Positions 1 to 8,564 of a DNA stretch of 64,000 nucleotides are shown here, one piece after another. Source of the stretch: Thermoplasmata archaeon (GTDB lineage Archaea > Thermoplasmatota > Thermoplasmata > RBG-16-68-12); NCBI GenBank assembly GCA_036395115.1, contig DASWDU010000016.1, positions 1-64,000 of the forward strand, read 5' to 3'. How positions within the stretch are numbered: the stretch's first letter is position 1; each line of letters opens with the position of its first letter. The notes beneath the pieces are model-generated. The model was not told where the DNA came from. It saw nothing but the letters and a program-made list of their open reading frames with translations, and made no database searches. Made by a program: the position numbers and the translations under genes.

Positions 1-553
1 TCGCCGTCTTGTCGATCAGCGGGAAGATGTCCTTGTCGAAGATGTAGATGCCCGCGTTGATCAGGTTCGACTTCGGCCGACGCGGTTTCTCCTCCAAGCC
101 CACGACCTTGCCGTCGTCCATCTCGACGACGCCGAAGGCTCGAGGATCCGGGACCTCCGCGAGCGCCATCACGGGCCCTCGGACGGCGCGATGGTGGGCG
201 ATCATCGCCGCGAGCGCGTCGCCCGACACGACGACGTCCCCGTTCACGCTTAGGAAGGGACCGTCGACGTAGGCCCGCATGCAGCCCAGCGCGTGCGCCG
301 TGCCGAGCCGCTCCGACTGCTCCTCGTACGCGATCGAGAGGCCCAGCCCCTCGCCGTCTCCGAAGCTCTCCCGGATCCGGTGGCCCTGCCATCCGATCAG
401 GATCGCCGCCTCCGAGATCCCGGCGGCCCGCAGCGCCTCGAGCGTGTGGCGCAAGAACGGCTTGCCCGCCACCGGCAGAAGCGGCTTGGGAAGATTGGCC
501 GTGAGGGGACGCATCCGAGTTCCCTCGCCGGCCGCGAGGACGACTGCCTTCAT
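1..553 (-). CDS. Sugar-phosphate nucleotidylyltransferase, 3' part cut by window edge
   Basis: Reading leftward from ATG at 553 gives 184 codons before the window ends. The start MKAVVLAAGEGTRMRPLT is the nucleotide-binding signature of the NTP-transferase (RmlA/GlmU-type) fold, followed by KPLLPVAGKPF and a VNGDVVV segment matching the metal-binding aspartate region. The family joins NTP and a sugar-1-phosphate to make an NDP-sugar. Its ATG overlaps the stop of the GlmM gene upstream (ATGA), so the two are translationally coupled. Given that partner, a UDP-GlcNAc or other NDP-hexose pyrophosphorylase is likely, but a C-terminal left-handed beta-helix acetyltransferase domain (archaeal GlmU-like) would lie outside the window and cannot be checked. 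Confidence 0.9.
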   Translation of the reverse strand, partial: MKAVVLAAGEGTRMRPLTANLPKPLLPVAGKPFLRHTLEALRAAGISEAAILIGWQGHRIRESFGDGEGLGLSIAYEEQSERLGTAHALGCMRAYVDGPFLSVNGDVVVSGDALAAMIAHHRAVRGPVMALAEVPDPRAFGVVEMDDGKVVGLEEKPRRPKSNLINAGIYIFDKDIFPLIDKTA

Positions 554-1887
554 GCGGCGGCGCCTTTTGCGCTCGATAGGACCGTAGAATATATCTCCTT
601 TGCTCTGGCGTCATCGCGCGACTCAGCGAGGACACGAATTTTCGGTTCCGTCCCGGAGAAACGGACGAGCGCCCAGCCGTCTTCGAACTGGAGGCGCCAA
701 CCGTCGACCGTGGTCACGTCCGATGCGATCCCCCGCATCGCCGAATCGAGACGCGCCTCGATCAAACCCCGCTTCGATGCGTCGTATCCGATCGATGCCC
801 GGATCATGGGATACCGCGGGATCTCGCGCGCGAGCGACGCGAGCGGGTGATCCGCGACCAGCGACACGAGCCGCGCGGCGGCGTACACGCCGTCCGGGCA
901 ATACGAAATCTTGGGGAAGATCCACGTTCCCGACGGCTCGCCGCCGAAGTCGGCCCCGCGCCGCTTGAGTTCGGCCGCGACGTACACGTCGCCGACGCGG
1001 GTCCGCCAGATCTTCGCTTTCGGGAGCACGTCTTCGAGGACCATCGACGCGTCGACGGGGACGACGAGGCCGCGCCGCACCTCGCGCTTCGCAAAGAGTG
1101 CGAGCAGCGCGTCCCCTCCGACGAAACGGCCCTCGTGGTCGACCGCCACCATGCGATCGCCGTCGCCGTCGTGGGCAATCCCCAGATCCGCCTTCACGGC
1201 CGGCACGGTCGACATGAGCAAGCGGAGATTCTCTTCGGTGGGCTCGGGCTCGCGGCCGGGGAAATGGCCGTCCGCGTGCGCGTTCAACGCGACGACCTCA
1301 CAGCCCATCCGTCGAAGGAGGTGAGGCGTGATCGTGGCCGTCGCCCCGCATCCGCAGTCGACGACGACGCGGAGTGTCGCGTGGCCGACGTCCCGGAGGA
1401 CCGCGTCGATGTGGCGTTCGATGAGATCGTGCCGAAACCCGACCGCTCCGACGCGATCCCACGCGGCCGAACGGAACCGGTTCGCCTCGAGATGGGCTTC
1501 GATCTCCTTCTGCTGCGCCTCGTCGAAGGCCATCCCGTCGGAATTCCAGAGCTTGATGCCGTTGTCCGGGGCGGGGTTGTGCGAGGCCGTGATCATCGCG
1601 CCGCACGCGTACTCGTCGGCACCGCGGGCGAGCGTGGGGGTTGAGACGAGTCCCCCGTCGGCGACGTCCGATCCGGCGGACAAGACGCCCGCGATCAGCG
1701 CCTGGGCCAGCATCGGGCCCGTGAGCCGGGGATCGCGTCCGACGATCGTGCGGCCGTGCAGCTCCCCTAACGCCATCCCGACGCGGAGGGCGAGGTCGGG
1801 GGTCACGTCCACATTCGCCCGGCCCCGGATGCCGGACGACCCGAAGCGAGTCAACGGCGGCGATACGGCGTGCGCGATTGAAAGCAC
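550..1887 (-). CDS. glmM: Phosphoglucosamine mutase / phosphohexomutase
   Basis: A 445-residue alpha-D-phosphohexomutase. It contains the four family signatures in order: phosphoserine loop TASHNP (Ser about 102), metal loop DGDGDR, sugar-binding GGEPSG and phosphate-binding RFSGTEPKIR near the C-terminus. The length is normal for archaeal GlmM, which converts glucosamine-6-phosphate to glucosamine-1-phosphate in the cytoplasm. The nucleotidyltransferase gene downstream overlaps by four bases, so the pair probably makes UDP-GlcNAc or a related sugar nucleotide. The start is GTG, about 35 nt downstream of an AT-rich box shared with the divergent gene. Phosphomannomutase activity cannot be excluded from motifs alone. 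Confidence 0.92.
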   Translation of the reverse strand: MLSIAHAVSPPLTRFGSSGIRGRANVDVTPDLALRVGMALGELHGRTIVGRDPRLTGPMLAQALIAGVLSAGSDVADGGLVSTPTLARGADEYACGAMITASHNPAPDNGIKLWNSDGMAFDEAQQKEIEAHLEANRFRSAAWDRVGAVGFRHDLIERHIDAVLRDVGHATLRVVVDCGCGATATITPHLLRRMGCEVVALNAHADGHFPGREPEPTEENLRLLMSTVPAVKADLGIAHDGDGDRMVAVDHEGRFVGGDALLALFAKREVRRGLVVPVDASMVLEDVLPKAKIWRTRVGDVYVAAELKRRGADFGGEPSGTWIFPKISYCPDGVYAAARLVSLVADHPLASLAREIPRYPMIRASIGYDASKRGLIEARLDSAMRGIASDVTTVDGWRLQFEDGWALVRFSGTEPKIRVLAESRDDARAKEIYSTVLSSAKGAAA

Positions 1888-1919
1888 TTCGGACTCCGTG
1901 GCTCATAATCGGAAAGAAG

Positions 1920-1931
1920 CCATTATATATC
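1920..1931. promoter_or_regulatory. Symmetric TATA box between divergent genes
   Basis: The segment CATTATATATCG reads as a TATA box in both directions. It sits about 30-35 nt upstream of the leftward glmM start and about 60 nt upstream of the preferred start of the rightward small gene. One box may serve both genes, or two overlapping boxes may be present. Confidence 0.5.
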
Positions 1932-1986
1932 GATGCCTGAATTCGCGACGGCGCGCTGGGTCGGGTCGCGCATCCGGAGGGATCGG

Positions 1987-2211
1987 ATGGTCATGGAACC
2001 CGTCGGCGTCGAGGACGCCATCGAGAAAGCGAAGAAGAAGGGCCTCCGGCCGGGCCGGGTCAGAGGCACGGACGGGATACAGTTCACCAAAGGCCGGAAC
2101 AACCGAATTGAGGTGATCAGCTGGGACGACTTCCGCAGCACGCTTGCGGAGCGACAGCTCGAGGTCTTTGAATCGAGCGGCTTCATGAAGATCATGAAGA
2201 AACGAAGCTGA
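1987..2211 (+). CDS. Small basic conserved-type protein of unknown function
   Basis: A 74-residue protein rich in lysine and arginine, with the segment GRVRGTDGIQFTKGRNNRIEV and a C-terminal FMKIMKKRS. I do not recognise a family. An upstream ATG at 1933 would extend it by 18 residues, but that ATG lies only three bases from the TATA box. The ATG at 1987 has GGAGG at 1976-1980 with six bases spacing, so it is preferred. The charge pattern would suit a nucleic-acid-binding or small regulatory protein, which is a guess. The gene is divergent from glmM. Confidence 0.7.
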   Translation: MVMEPVGVEDAIEKAKKKGLRPGRVRGTDGIQFTKGRNNRIEVISWDDFRSTLAERQLEVFESSGFMKIMKKRS

Positions 2212-2233
2212 CCCTAGCCCGCTCCGTCCGCCG

Positions 2234-2725
2234 TCACTCGCGCCGGAGTCCGCAGTCGGGGCAAACCTTCCAGTCGGGCAGCATCGCAGCGCCGCATCCT
2301 TTGCATGGGGGCGGCACCTCGGAAGGGGTTGGCGTGGGACCGTCGGCGCTGGACGTCTCGATCGATCGCCAGAAGGCGATCATCAAATTCCGGGCATCCG
2401 ACTCGTATTCCGAGTAGGAGACCGCGCCGCCGAGGACGGCCACGGGCAGCAAGAACACCGCGGTCACGGCGCCCGCAATTAATCCCTCGTCCGTGACCTG
2501 GGCGTGGAACGAGAGGTCCACGTTCGTCCCTCCGCCCTGCTCGTCCAGGATCAGATCGAACTCGTGCCGCAGGCCGATCCGAGCGTACCGAGACGAGCCG
2601 TGGGCGCGGTACGGACCCGTCTGCGTCAAACGGAACCCTTGCCGGCCCCACCAGTCCCACGCCCTCGCCCACACGACGTCGCGGCGAGTCCCGGTGAGGA
2701 ACCGGACTTCGCGTTTCTCGAACAT
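2234..2725 (-). CDS. Membrane-associated protein with C-terminal zinc ribbon
   Basis: About 163 residues. The N-terminal two thirds look like a small alpha/beta domain (RFLTGTRRDVVWARAWDWW, then LRHEFDLILDE and VDLSFHAQVT). One hydrophobic segment follows (LIAGAVTAVFLLPVAVLGG). The C-terminus is a zinc ribbon (CKGCG, CPDCG, about 13 residues apart). A longer form from ATG 2746 is open, but GGAGGTT lies inside that extension and points to GTG 2728 or ATG 2725. No function is recognised. It is convergent with the small gene on its left. Confidence 0.7.
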   Translation of the reverse strand: MFEKREVRFLTGTRRDVVWARAWDWWGRQGFRLTQTGPYRAHGSSRYARIGLRHEFDLILDEQGGGTNVDLSFHAQVTDEGLIAGAVTAVFLLPVAVLGGAVSYSEYESDARNLMIAFWRSIETSSADGPTPTPSEVPPPCKGCGAAMLPDWKVCPDCGLRRE

Positions 2726-2825
2726 CACGCGTCCAACCTCCGTCATCGGCTTGGGGTTTTCGGCCCTGCTCGGAGGGCCACCGCAACGTTATTACGCGAA
2801 CACGAATTCGCGACCGATATCGGAT

Positions 2826-2910
2826 GCGTGGGTTGCCAAGCTTGGTCAAAGGCGCAGGGCTCAGGACCCTGTCCTGTAGGGGTTCGCAGGTTCAAATCCT
2901 GCCCCACGCA
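2826..2910 (+). tRNA. tRNA-Leu (CAG anticodon)
   Basis: An 85-nt cloverleaf. The acceptor stem GCGTGGG pairs with CCCACGC. The D stem is GCC/GGC. The anticodon stem CAGGG/CCCTG encloses loop CTCAGGA, giving anticodon CAG. The variable arm is long (about 14 nt), as expected for leucine tRNAs, and the T arm is GCAGG-TTCAAAT-CCTGC. The discriminator is A at 2910. No CCA is encoded and no intron is seen. TATA-like ATTA lies around 2787-2793. Confidence 0.96.
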
Positions 2911-3162
2911 TTCCACTCGCGCCCACGCGCGAAAGTTCGCGAAAACGCCTAGGTCCAGAAGTGGGCATCCGGGCGGATCGGATGGGGTCTTGACGAGCGC
3001 CCCCGAATCGGCATCGAGGGACCGCTTTGTACGCGGCCTTCACGGACGAACGGGGCCGCCATATAAACCAACTGCCCGACATTCGTCGGACGCGAGGTAT
3101 ATGTACGAGATATAATTCTACGCGCTTTCACGTTTGATATACAAACCGCAAACTAAGCTCGA

Positions 3163-3174
3163 AACTTTTTCATA
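3163..3174 (+). promoter_or_regulatory. TATA box for the aminotransferase leader
   Basis: AACTTTTTCATA lies in an AT-rich patch (about 3095-3180) that is otherwise unusual in this GC-rich DNA. A start site about 25 nt downstream would fall near 3195, just before the foldable leader. Two more AT-rich boxes (near 3060 and 3110-3140) could be alternative promoters. Apart from this promoter and the leader, I see nothing coding in 2911-3279. Confidence 0.5.
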
Positions 3175-3194
3175 GTCCCAAGGGCATCTCAATA

Positions 3195-3279
3195 ACGGCC
3201 AAGTGAACGGGTTTCCGGGGCGCCCGGACCCCGGTCGCCGGTCAGTGGATCGGCCTCATTTTCACTTGGAGGTGATCAG
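3195..3279 (+). promoter_or_regulatory. Foldable 5' leader with strong Shine-Dalgarno
   Basis: AAGTGAA at 3201-3207 pairs perfectly with TTCACTT at 3261-3267. Inside, GGG and CCGGG (3209-3219) pair with CCCGG and CCC (3223-3231). A further CCGG/CCGG repeat pairs near 3231-3240. The closing stem abuts GGAGGTGATC at 3268-3277, a full match to the expected 16S anti-Shine-Dalgarno. The start codon is TTG at 3280. The arrangement would suit control of ribosome access, but no known riboswitch class is recognised. Confidence 0.45.
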
Positions 3280-4734
3280 TTGCCGTCCCAGAAGTTCAGT
3301 CGGAAGTATCTGACGCGACACAAGCGAAGCGCCCAGCTCTGGCGCCGCGCCAGCCGCCTGACCCCGGGGGGCGTCGAGAGCAACATCCGCTTCTTCAAGC
3401 CGCACCCCTTCCTCGCGGACTACGGCGACGGCGGCTACATCTACGACGTCGACGGCAACAAGATCCTCGACTTCATGATGGGGTTCGGCGGACTGCTCCT
3501 CGGCCACAACAACCGGGACATCGCGCTCGAGGTGATCAAACAACTCGAGTCCGGCTCGATGCTCGGCGTCACGAGCGAACTGTTCGTCGACTACCTCGAG
3601 GCGGTCCAGAGCGCCGTGCCGTCGATGAAGAAGATGCGGCTCGCGAACAGCGGCACGGAGGCGACGATGCACGCCCTGCGCACGGCGCGCGCCTACACGG
3701 GCCGCGAGAAGATCGCGAAGGCCGAGGGCGCGTACCACGGCGCCCACGATTACGTCCTGCAGAGCATCGACATGGACAGCCGGACCGCGCGGCGGATGAA
3801 CGGCTACAAGGCCGTGCCCTACGGCCGCGGCATCCCGAAGGCCGTGTCGGACACCGTGGTCATCTACCCGTACAACGACATCGAGGGGACCGCCGCGGTG
3901 CTCGAGGAGAACGACGACGAGATCGCGGCCCTGATCGTCGAACCGGTCCTGTGCGGACCCGGCGTGATCGTCCCGAAGGGCAATTACCTGAGGCGGCTGC
4001 GGCAGCTCACGCGGAAGAGGCGGATCGTGCTGATCTTCGACGAGGTCCTCACGGGCTTCCGCCTCGCGTACGGCGGCGCCCAGGAATACTACGACATCCG
4101 CCCGGACATGACGACGTTCGGCAAGATCGCCGGGGGCGGCTTCCAGCTGGCGGGATTCGGCGGCGAGGCGCAGATCATGGACGTCCTCGAGCCGGGACGC
4201 GGGTGGAAGTACGCGACGTTCCACGCCGGGACCTACAACGGGCATCCGATTAGCGTGGCCGCCGGGCTGAAGTGCTTGCAGATCCTCGGCGAACATCCGG
4301 AGTATTACGACCATGTCAACGGCCTCGGCCGGCAACTCTTCTCGGGCCTCCAGGACCTCGCGGACGATCGACGCCTCCCGGCGTGGGTCGAGTACGTCGG
4401 TTCGATCGGGAACGTCTACTTCACAACGAAGGACGAAATCCGGACCTTCCGCGACACCCTCAGCGCCAACACCCGGCGCTGGTGGAACTGGTTCATCCAC
4501 TGCCTCGGGAACAACGTCCTGTTCGGCATCCCGAACACGGGGGAGCGGGCGTTCCTCTGCACGGAGCACACGGACGAAGACATCGAGTGGGCGCTCGAGG
4601 TCGCGGACAACGCGTTCGCCGCGATCGCGAAGGAGGCGGGACGCCACCGGGAGAAGACCCCAGCGGTCCAGCTCCAAGCCGTCGGAGAACAGGCGGCCTT
4701 CTACGGGGAGGCACAGCCGCCCCCGAGCGTGTGA
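3280..4734 (+). CDS. Class III aminotransferase, glutamate-1-semialdehyde aminomutase-like
   Basis: A 484-residue PLP enzyme of fold type I. Visible landmarks are LTPGGVESNIRFF near the N-terminus (GSA-aminomutase-like), NSGTEATMHALRTAR, the cofactor aspartate in IFDEVLTGFR, and the Schiff-base lysine in TTFGKIAGGG. Family members move an amino group within or between small substrates. HemL makes 5-aminolevulinate for tetrapyrroles. This protein is longer than typical HemL (about 430) by a C-terminal tail, and its neighbours are not heme genes, so another class III specificity is quite possible. The start is TTG with an exceptionally good ribosome-binding site and a foldable leader. Confidence 0.85.
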   Translation: MPSQKFSRKYLTRHKRSAQLWRRASRLTPGGVESNIRFFKPHPFLADYGDGGYIYDVDGNKILDFMMGFGGLLLGHNNRDIALEVIKQLESGSMLGVTSELFVDYLEAVQSAVPSMKKMRLANSGTEATMHALRTARAYTGREKIAKAEGAYHGAHDYVLQSIDMDSRTARRMNGYKAVPYGRGIPKAVSDTVVIYPYNDIEGTAAVLEENDDEIAALIVEPVLCGPGVIVPKGNYLRRLRQLTRKRRIVLIFDEVLTGFRLAYGGAQEYYDIRPDMTTFGKIAGGGFQLAGFGGEAQIMDVLEPGRGWKYATFHAGTYNGHPISVAAGLKCLQILGEHPEYYDHVNGLGRQLFSGLQDLADDRRLPAWVEYVGSIGNVYFTTKDEIRTFRDTLSANTRRWWNWFIHCLGNNVLFGIPNTGERAFLCTEHTDEDIEWALEVADNAFAAIAKEAGRHREKTPAVQLQAVGEQAAFYGEAQPPPSV

Positions 4735-4839
4735 ACGCCGGTCGGCTTCGAAAGGTTTCGCCGACCCGCTTCGAATCGGCTCGACTGCGACCCCTTCGGC
4801 GTCGGCCGTTTTCGGTCCGCATCGGCTGCCCGGACGGAC

Positions 4840-6057
4840 TCAGTTCAATGCGCGCGTCTCCTCGGAATATTCGATCACGCGAATCCCCCGGCCTCGGCTC
4901 GCGAGTTCTTTGAAATACGGCAGCGGGTCGAACGCGATTTCCGGGGGGATGACCCCTCGCTCCTTGATCAACCCCTTCACGGCCCACTGCGCGGCGATGG
5001 AGGGAGGCACCCCCGTGTCGACGACTCCGCCGCCGACGTTCCACGTCTTGTGAGGCCACGTGACGGCCTCGTACCGCAACGTCACATCGCGACCGTCCCG
5101 CTCCCCGAAGAGGACGCACCGCTGAATGTCGACGTCGAGTTCGGGCTCCCGCGGTTTCGGCAGCCGGTCGATCACGGTGGACGTCAGGTCGTACGGTCGT
5201 ACCTTCGAGCCTTCCGCGACGACGTCCTTGCGGCTCGCGAGGCCTAGCCGAACGAGGGTCGCAATCGTCTCACGGAACGCCGGCGGGAACGCCACGATGA
5301 AGTCCATCTCTTGCACGCCTTTCCCGATCGTCAGGGGCATCGTCGCCAATTCCGAGTGGATCGTGTAGTAGCCCTCGACGACGCCGACGGGGGCGATGAA
5401 CTCGGACCGCTCGAGGCCGGAGAGCGCGGGGACGAACTGGATCTTGCCTTGCCGGAGGATCGGCGCGTCCATCGAGAACTCGTCGAGGATCGTGCGGATC
5501 GCGTACGGAGGCACGAACGTCCCGGGTTCGCCGCCGGACACGACGGCGCCGCTGCTGCGAAGCTGGACCTTGTGAACCCGATCGAGCTGGCTCGCCCCGT
5601 ACATCCCGAGGACGTTCATCGTGCCCGGCGTGGATCCGATCCCGAGGACGCACGTCACGCCCGCGTCCTTCGCCCGCTTGTCCAGCTTCAGTTGGCGGAG
5701 CGTCTGGTGGTACAATCCGCCGAGGTCGCAGTAGTGGACGGCCGCCTGGATCGCCGCTTCCGTGATCGGGACGTTGAGATCGTACCACGAGCTGTTAATC
5801 ACGCAGTCCCAGTTCCGGAGTTCTCGGCCGAGGGCGACGGGGTCCCGCGCGTCGATCGGGACGGGGATCGCGCGGTCGTCCCGATACGTCTTCGCGGCGG
5901 CGTTCGCCTTGTCGGCGTTCCGGCCGCCGATGCCGACTCGCTCCACGCCGGGGCTCGAGAGAAGATCGGGGACAGTCGATTGCGCCATCGCGCCGTATCC
6001 CCCGAGGATCAGAATCTTCACGACTCGGACCGAAGTGCGAGAAGCCGCGGACCTCAT
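4840..6057 (-). CDS. Saccharopine dehydrogenase family oxidoreductase
   Basis: About 405 residues with an N-terminal Rossmann fold (KILILGGYGAMAQSTV) and a saccharopine-dehydrogenase-like catalytic region (NSSWYDLNVPITEAAIQ, YCDLGGLYHQT, GIGSTPGTMNVL). This family uses NAD(P) on amino-acid-type substrates, but many archaeal members have unknown substrates. ATG 6057 overlaps the MFS stop (ATGA), and a GTG 12 codons later, directly before KILILGG, is an alternative start. The coupling to a transporter suggests uptake and oxidation of one compound. Orientation is convergent with the aminotransferase, so a shared pathway is only a suggestion. Confidence 0.85.
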   Translation of the reverse strand: MRSAASRTSVRVVKILILGGYGAMAQSTVPDLLSSPGVERVGIGGRNADKANAAAKTYRDDRAIPVPIDARDPVALGRELRNWDCVINSSWYDLNVPITEAAIQAAVHYCDLGGLYHQTLRQLKLDKRAKDAGVTCVLGIGSTPGTMNVLGMYGASQLDRVHKVQLRSSGAVVSGGEPGTFVPPYAIRTILDEFSMDAPILRQGKIQFVPALSGLERSEFIAPVGVVEGYYTIHSELATMPLTIGKGVQEMDFIVAFPPAFRETIATLVRLGLASRKDVVAEGSKVRPYDLTSTVIDRLPKPREPELDVDIQRCVLFGERDGRDVTLRYEAVTWPHKTWNVGGGVVDTGVPPSIAAQWAVKGLIKERGVIPPEIAFDPLPYFKELASRGRGIRVIEYSEETRALN

Positions 6058-7391
6058 TTACCCTTTTCGAGAAACGCTTCGCCATCGCCGAGGGATAGCG
6101 CCGCGAGGAGGGCGGATCCGGATAGGATTAGGCCGACGCTCACGGCGATCGCCGGACCGTATCCAAGCCATTCCGCGGTGAAGCCGCCGAGGAGCGGCCC
6201 CAAGATCGATCCGAACCCTTGGACGGCGTTGTACGCACCGAACGCCTGCGCTCGGCCCTTCGCCGGAGCCAGGTGAGACACGAGGGTCGAACCCGCGACG
6301 TTGATGATGGCCCAGCAGAGCCCGACGCCGGAGTGGAGGAGGAAGATGAGCGCGAAGAGGCCGGCGGAAGGCATCGGCACGAAGCCCACCGCGAAGAAGG
6401 AACCGAAGAGGACGGAGCGCCCGACGACAGCGTAGATCTGCATCGACGCACCTTTGCGCGACGAGATCCACTTCCCGACGTACGGGTACGCGGCGATCGA
6501 CATCGCCTGGCTCCCGATGTAGACCGCGAACACTTCCGGGTTCGACAATGAGTAGACTTGGGTGAGGAAGATCGGGAAGAAGCTGTAGAATGCGGTGAAG
6601 CCGCCGAAGAACAGGAAGACGCAGATTAGGTAGGTCCGCAGCGAGGGCGGCAGCCGGGCGTCCGGCGGTCGAGGGGCCCGGACATCGAAGTAGTGGAGGA
6701 CCCACATCGGGAAGTACCGCCCCCGCTCGACGCGAGGCCGGGCGTACGTGCCCTGGACCTCCTTCCGGTCCACGTGTTTCGTGGGCTCCTGCGTCCACAG
6801 GAACGCGAGCAAGACGGATATCGCTCCGAACGCCGCGCCGATCAAGAACAGGGTTCGCATCACGTCGAGACCGGATCCGACGAGCGCGGGGCCGAACGCG
6901 AGCCACACGACCCCGAGGCCGAGTCCCGCAACCCACCCCGCCGCCCCGATTCGGCTCACGAAGGCGAGCTGCGACGGCCATTCCGGTCGTGCGGTGGTCT
7001 CCATGATGAGAACGGTCCCGACCGGAGCGCTCGCGGCCCCGAGGGCGCCGATGAGCAGGTTCGCCAGGTAGAATTCCGACAGAGACCGGCTGGCGGCCAT
7101 GAAGACGAAGCAGACGGTGTTCCCCGTGAACCCGATCAAGAGGAAGATCTTCCGCCGACCGAGGTGGTCGGACAGGGAGCCCCAGAGCATGAACGCGGGG
7201 ACCGAGGCGATGCTCGTCGCGGCGGCGATGATGCCGACGACGGAGAGGCCTCCGCCCAAGGCGTACGCGAACAGCGGAATCAGCGCGGACGTCGCGCCGC
7301 CCGCAATCCCTTGCGGCAGGTACGAGTAGAACCAGCGCGAACCTTTCGCTCGCTCCAAACCCATCCCTTCGGTCGAGCGAGGCCGCCGCAC
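6054..7391 (-). CDS. Major facilitator superfamily transporter
   Basis: A 445-residue membrane protein with about 12 hydrophobic segments. The loop between helices 2 and 3, LWGSLSDHLGRRKIFLL, matches the MFS signature GxxxDxxGRR. A second related loop, YPYVGKWISSRKGASMQ, lies in the C-terminal half, with a longer cytoplasmic loop between halves around residues 195-250. The substrate is not apparent. It is translationally coupled to the saccharopine-dehydrogenase-like gene by an ATGA overlap. Confidence 0.9.
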   Translation of the reverse strand: MRRPRSTEGMGLERAKGSRWFYSYLPQGIAGGATSALIPLFAYALGGGLSVVGIIAAATSIASVPAFMLWGSLSDHLGRRKIFLLIGFTGNTVCFVFMAASRSLSEFYLANLLIGALGAASAPVGTVLIMETTARPEWPSQLAFVSRIGAAGWVAGLGLGVVWLAFGPALVGSGLDVMRTLFLIGAAFGAISVLLAFLWTQEPTKHVDRKEVQGTYARPRVERGRYFPMWVLHYFDVRAPRPPDARLPPSLRTYLICVFLFFGGFTAFYSFFPIFLTQVYSLSNPEVFAVYIGSQAMSIAAYPYVGKWISSRKGASMQIYAVVGRSVLFGSFFAVGFVPMPSAGLFALIFLLHSGVGLCWAIINVAGSTLVSHLAPAKGRAQAFGAYNAVQGFGSILGPLLGGFTAEWLGYGPAIAVSVGLILSGSALLAALSLGDGEAFLEKGK

Positions 7392-7483
7392 CCCCCCGCG
7401 ACTATATGGGTTTTGCGCCCGACGTCAAGGTCGGAGCGCGAAATGACCCAATTCGTGCACGCCTGCCTGGGGCGGTCGCGGAT

Positions 7484-7494
7484 AGTCTTTATCG
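7484..7494 (+). promoter_or_regulatory. TATA box of ABC importer operon
   Basis: AGTCTTTATCG lies about 27 nt upstream of the GTG at 7516, which fits a leaderless transcript for the substrate-binding protein gene. Confidence 0.5.
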
Positions 7495-7515
7495 CGAGGC
7501 CGCTTCCCTAGGAGT

Positions 7516-8562
7516 GTGTCGCGCCTCCGTACGAATCTCGCGTTCGCTGCGGTCGCCGTCTCCGCCGTCCTTCTTTCCATTGCGATCCTTGCGGCGTACC
7601 TCGAGTCGGCGCCGTCCTGGACGGTCGTCCGGCTCGGGTACCTCCCGAACGTGACGCACGCCCAAGCGCTGTACGGCGTATCGACCGGAGCCTACCAAGA
7701 CGCCTTAGGAAGTCCCTTTACACTCGAGGCGCGGGTCTTCAACGCGGGGCCCGACGCGATCAAGGCCCTCCTGGCCAACCGGGTCGACCTCGTGTTCCTG
7801 GGTCCGTCTCCGACGCTCAGCAGCTTGGTCGTCGTCGGCCCCGACGTGATTCGCGTAATCGCCGGGGGCGCGAGCGGCGGCGCGATGTTCGTGATCCAGC
7901 CAACGCTCAACCTGATGACGAGCGCCGACTTCTCGGGCAAGAAGTTCGCGACGCCGCAACTGGGGAACACCCAGGACATCGCGCTGAAGCACTTCCTCCT
8001 GACGCAGGGCCACCGGACGTCCGACAACGGCGGCGATGTGGAGGTCATCAACGCCCCGAACTCGAACATCTTGTCCCTATTCCAGCTTCACCAGATCGAT
8101 GGCGCCTGGGTCCCGGAACCCTGGGCGACCCGGCTCGTGTTGGAGGCGGGCGGGAAAGTATTCTTAGACGAGAGGTCCCTTTGGCCCAACGGACGTTTCG
8201 TGACTACGCACCTCGTCGCGACGAAACGATATCTCGACTCCCACCGAGACATCGTCAAGAGGTTCCTGGAGGCCCACGTGAACCTGACGTTGTTCCTTCA
8301 GAACTCGAGCACTTCCACGATCGGAGTGGTTAGCGACGCAATCTACAACGCGACCAAGAATCGCGTCCCTAACGCGACGATTGCCTCCGCGTTCACGAAC
8401 ATGAACGTCACGTACGATCCGGTCGAATCCTCCCTCGCCACATACCTCACGTGGGCCCAGGAGCTAGGCCTCCTGCCGACCGGCGTCAGCACCGACGGTC
8501 TCTACGACTTGAGTCTTCTCAATGACATCCTTGCGACTAGGGGCTTGCCTCCGGTGAGTTGA
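7516..8562 (+). CDS. ABC transporter substrate-binding protein, SsuA/NitT/TauT type
   Basis: A 348-residue exported protein. An N-terminal membrane anchor (AFAAVAVSAVLLSIAILAAYL) is followed by an NMT1/SsuA-like periplasmic-binding fold: VRLGYLPNVTHAQALYG, then IKALLANRVDLVFLGPSP and IDGAWVPEPWATRLV. These are typical of binders of sulfonates, nitrate, taurine or thiamine precursors. It is first of a three-gene importer operon. With a TauE/SafE-type exporter next door, a sulfonate or related sulfur compound is the best guess. The start is GTG, probably leaderless. Confidence 0.88.
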   Translation: MSRLRTNLAFAAVAVSAVLLSIAILAAYLESAPSWTVVRLGYLPNVTHAQALYGVSTGAYQDALGSPFTLEARVFNAGPDAIKALLANRVDLVFLGPSPTLSSLVVVGPDVIRVIAGGASGGAMFVIQPTLNLMTSADFSGKKFATPQLGNTQDIALKHFLLTQGHRTSDNGGDVEVINAPNSNILSLFQLHQIDGAWVPEPWATRLVLEAGGKVFLDERSLWPNGRFVTTHLVATKRYLDSHRDIVKRFLEAHVNLTLFLQNSSTSTIGVVSDAIYNATKNRVPNATIASAFTNMNVTYDPVESSLATYLTWAQELGLLPTGVSTDGLYDLSLLNDILATRGLPPVS

Positions 8563-8564
8563 GG

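Noticed and set aside
1933-1986. Upstream ATG extension of the small protein at 1987-2211
   Set aside because: The TATA box ends three bases before this ATG, while the ATG at 1987 has a good Shine-Dalgarno.
3262-4677. 471-codon open frame antisense to the aminotransferase
   Set aside because: Shadow frame; the plus-strand protein has clear PLP motifs and a strong ribosome-binding site.
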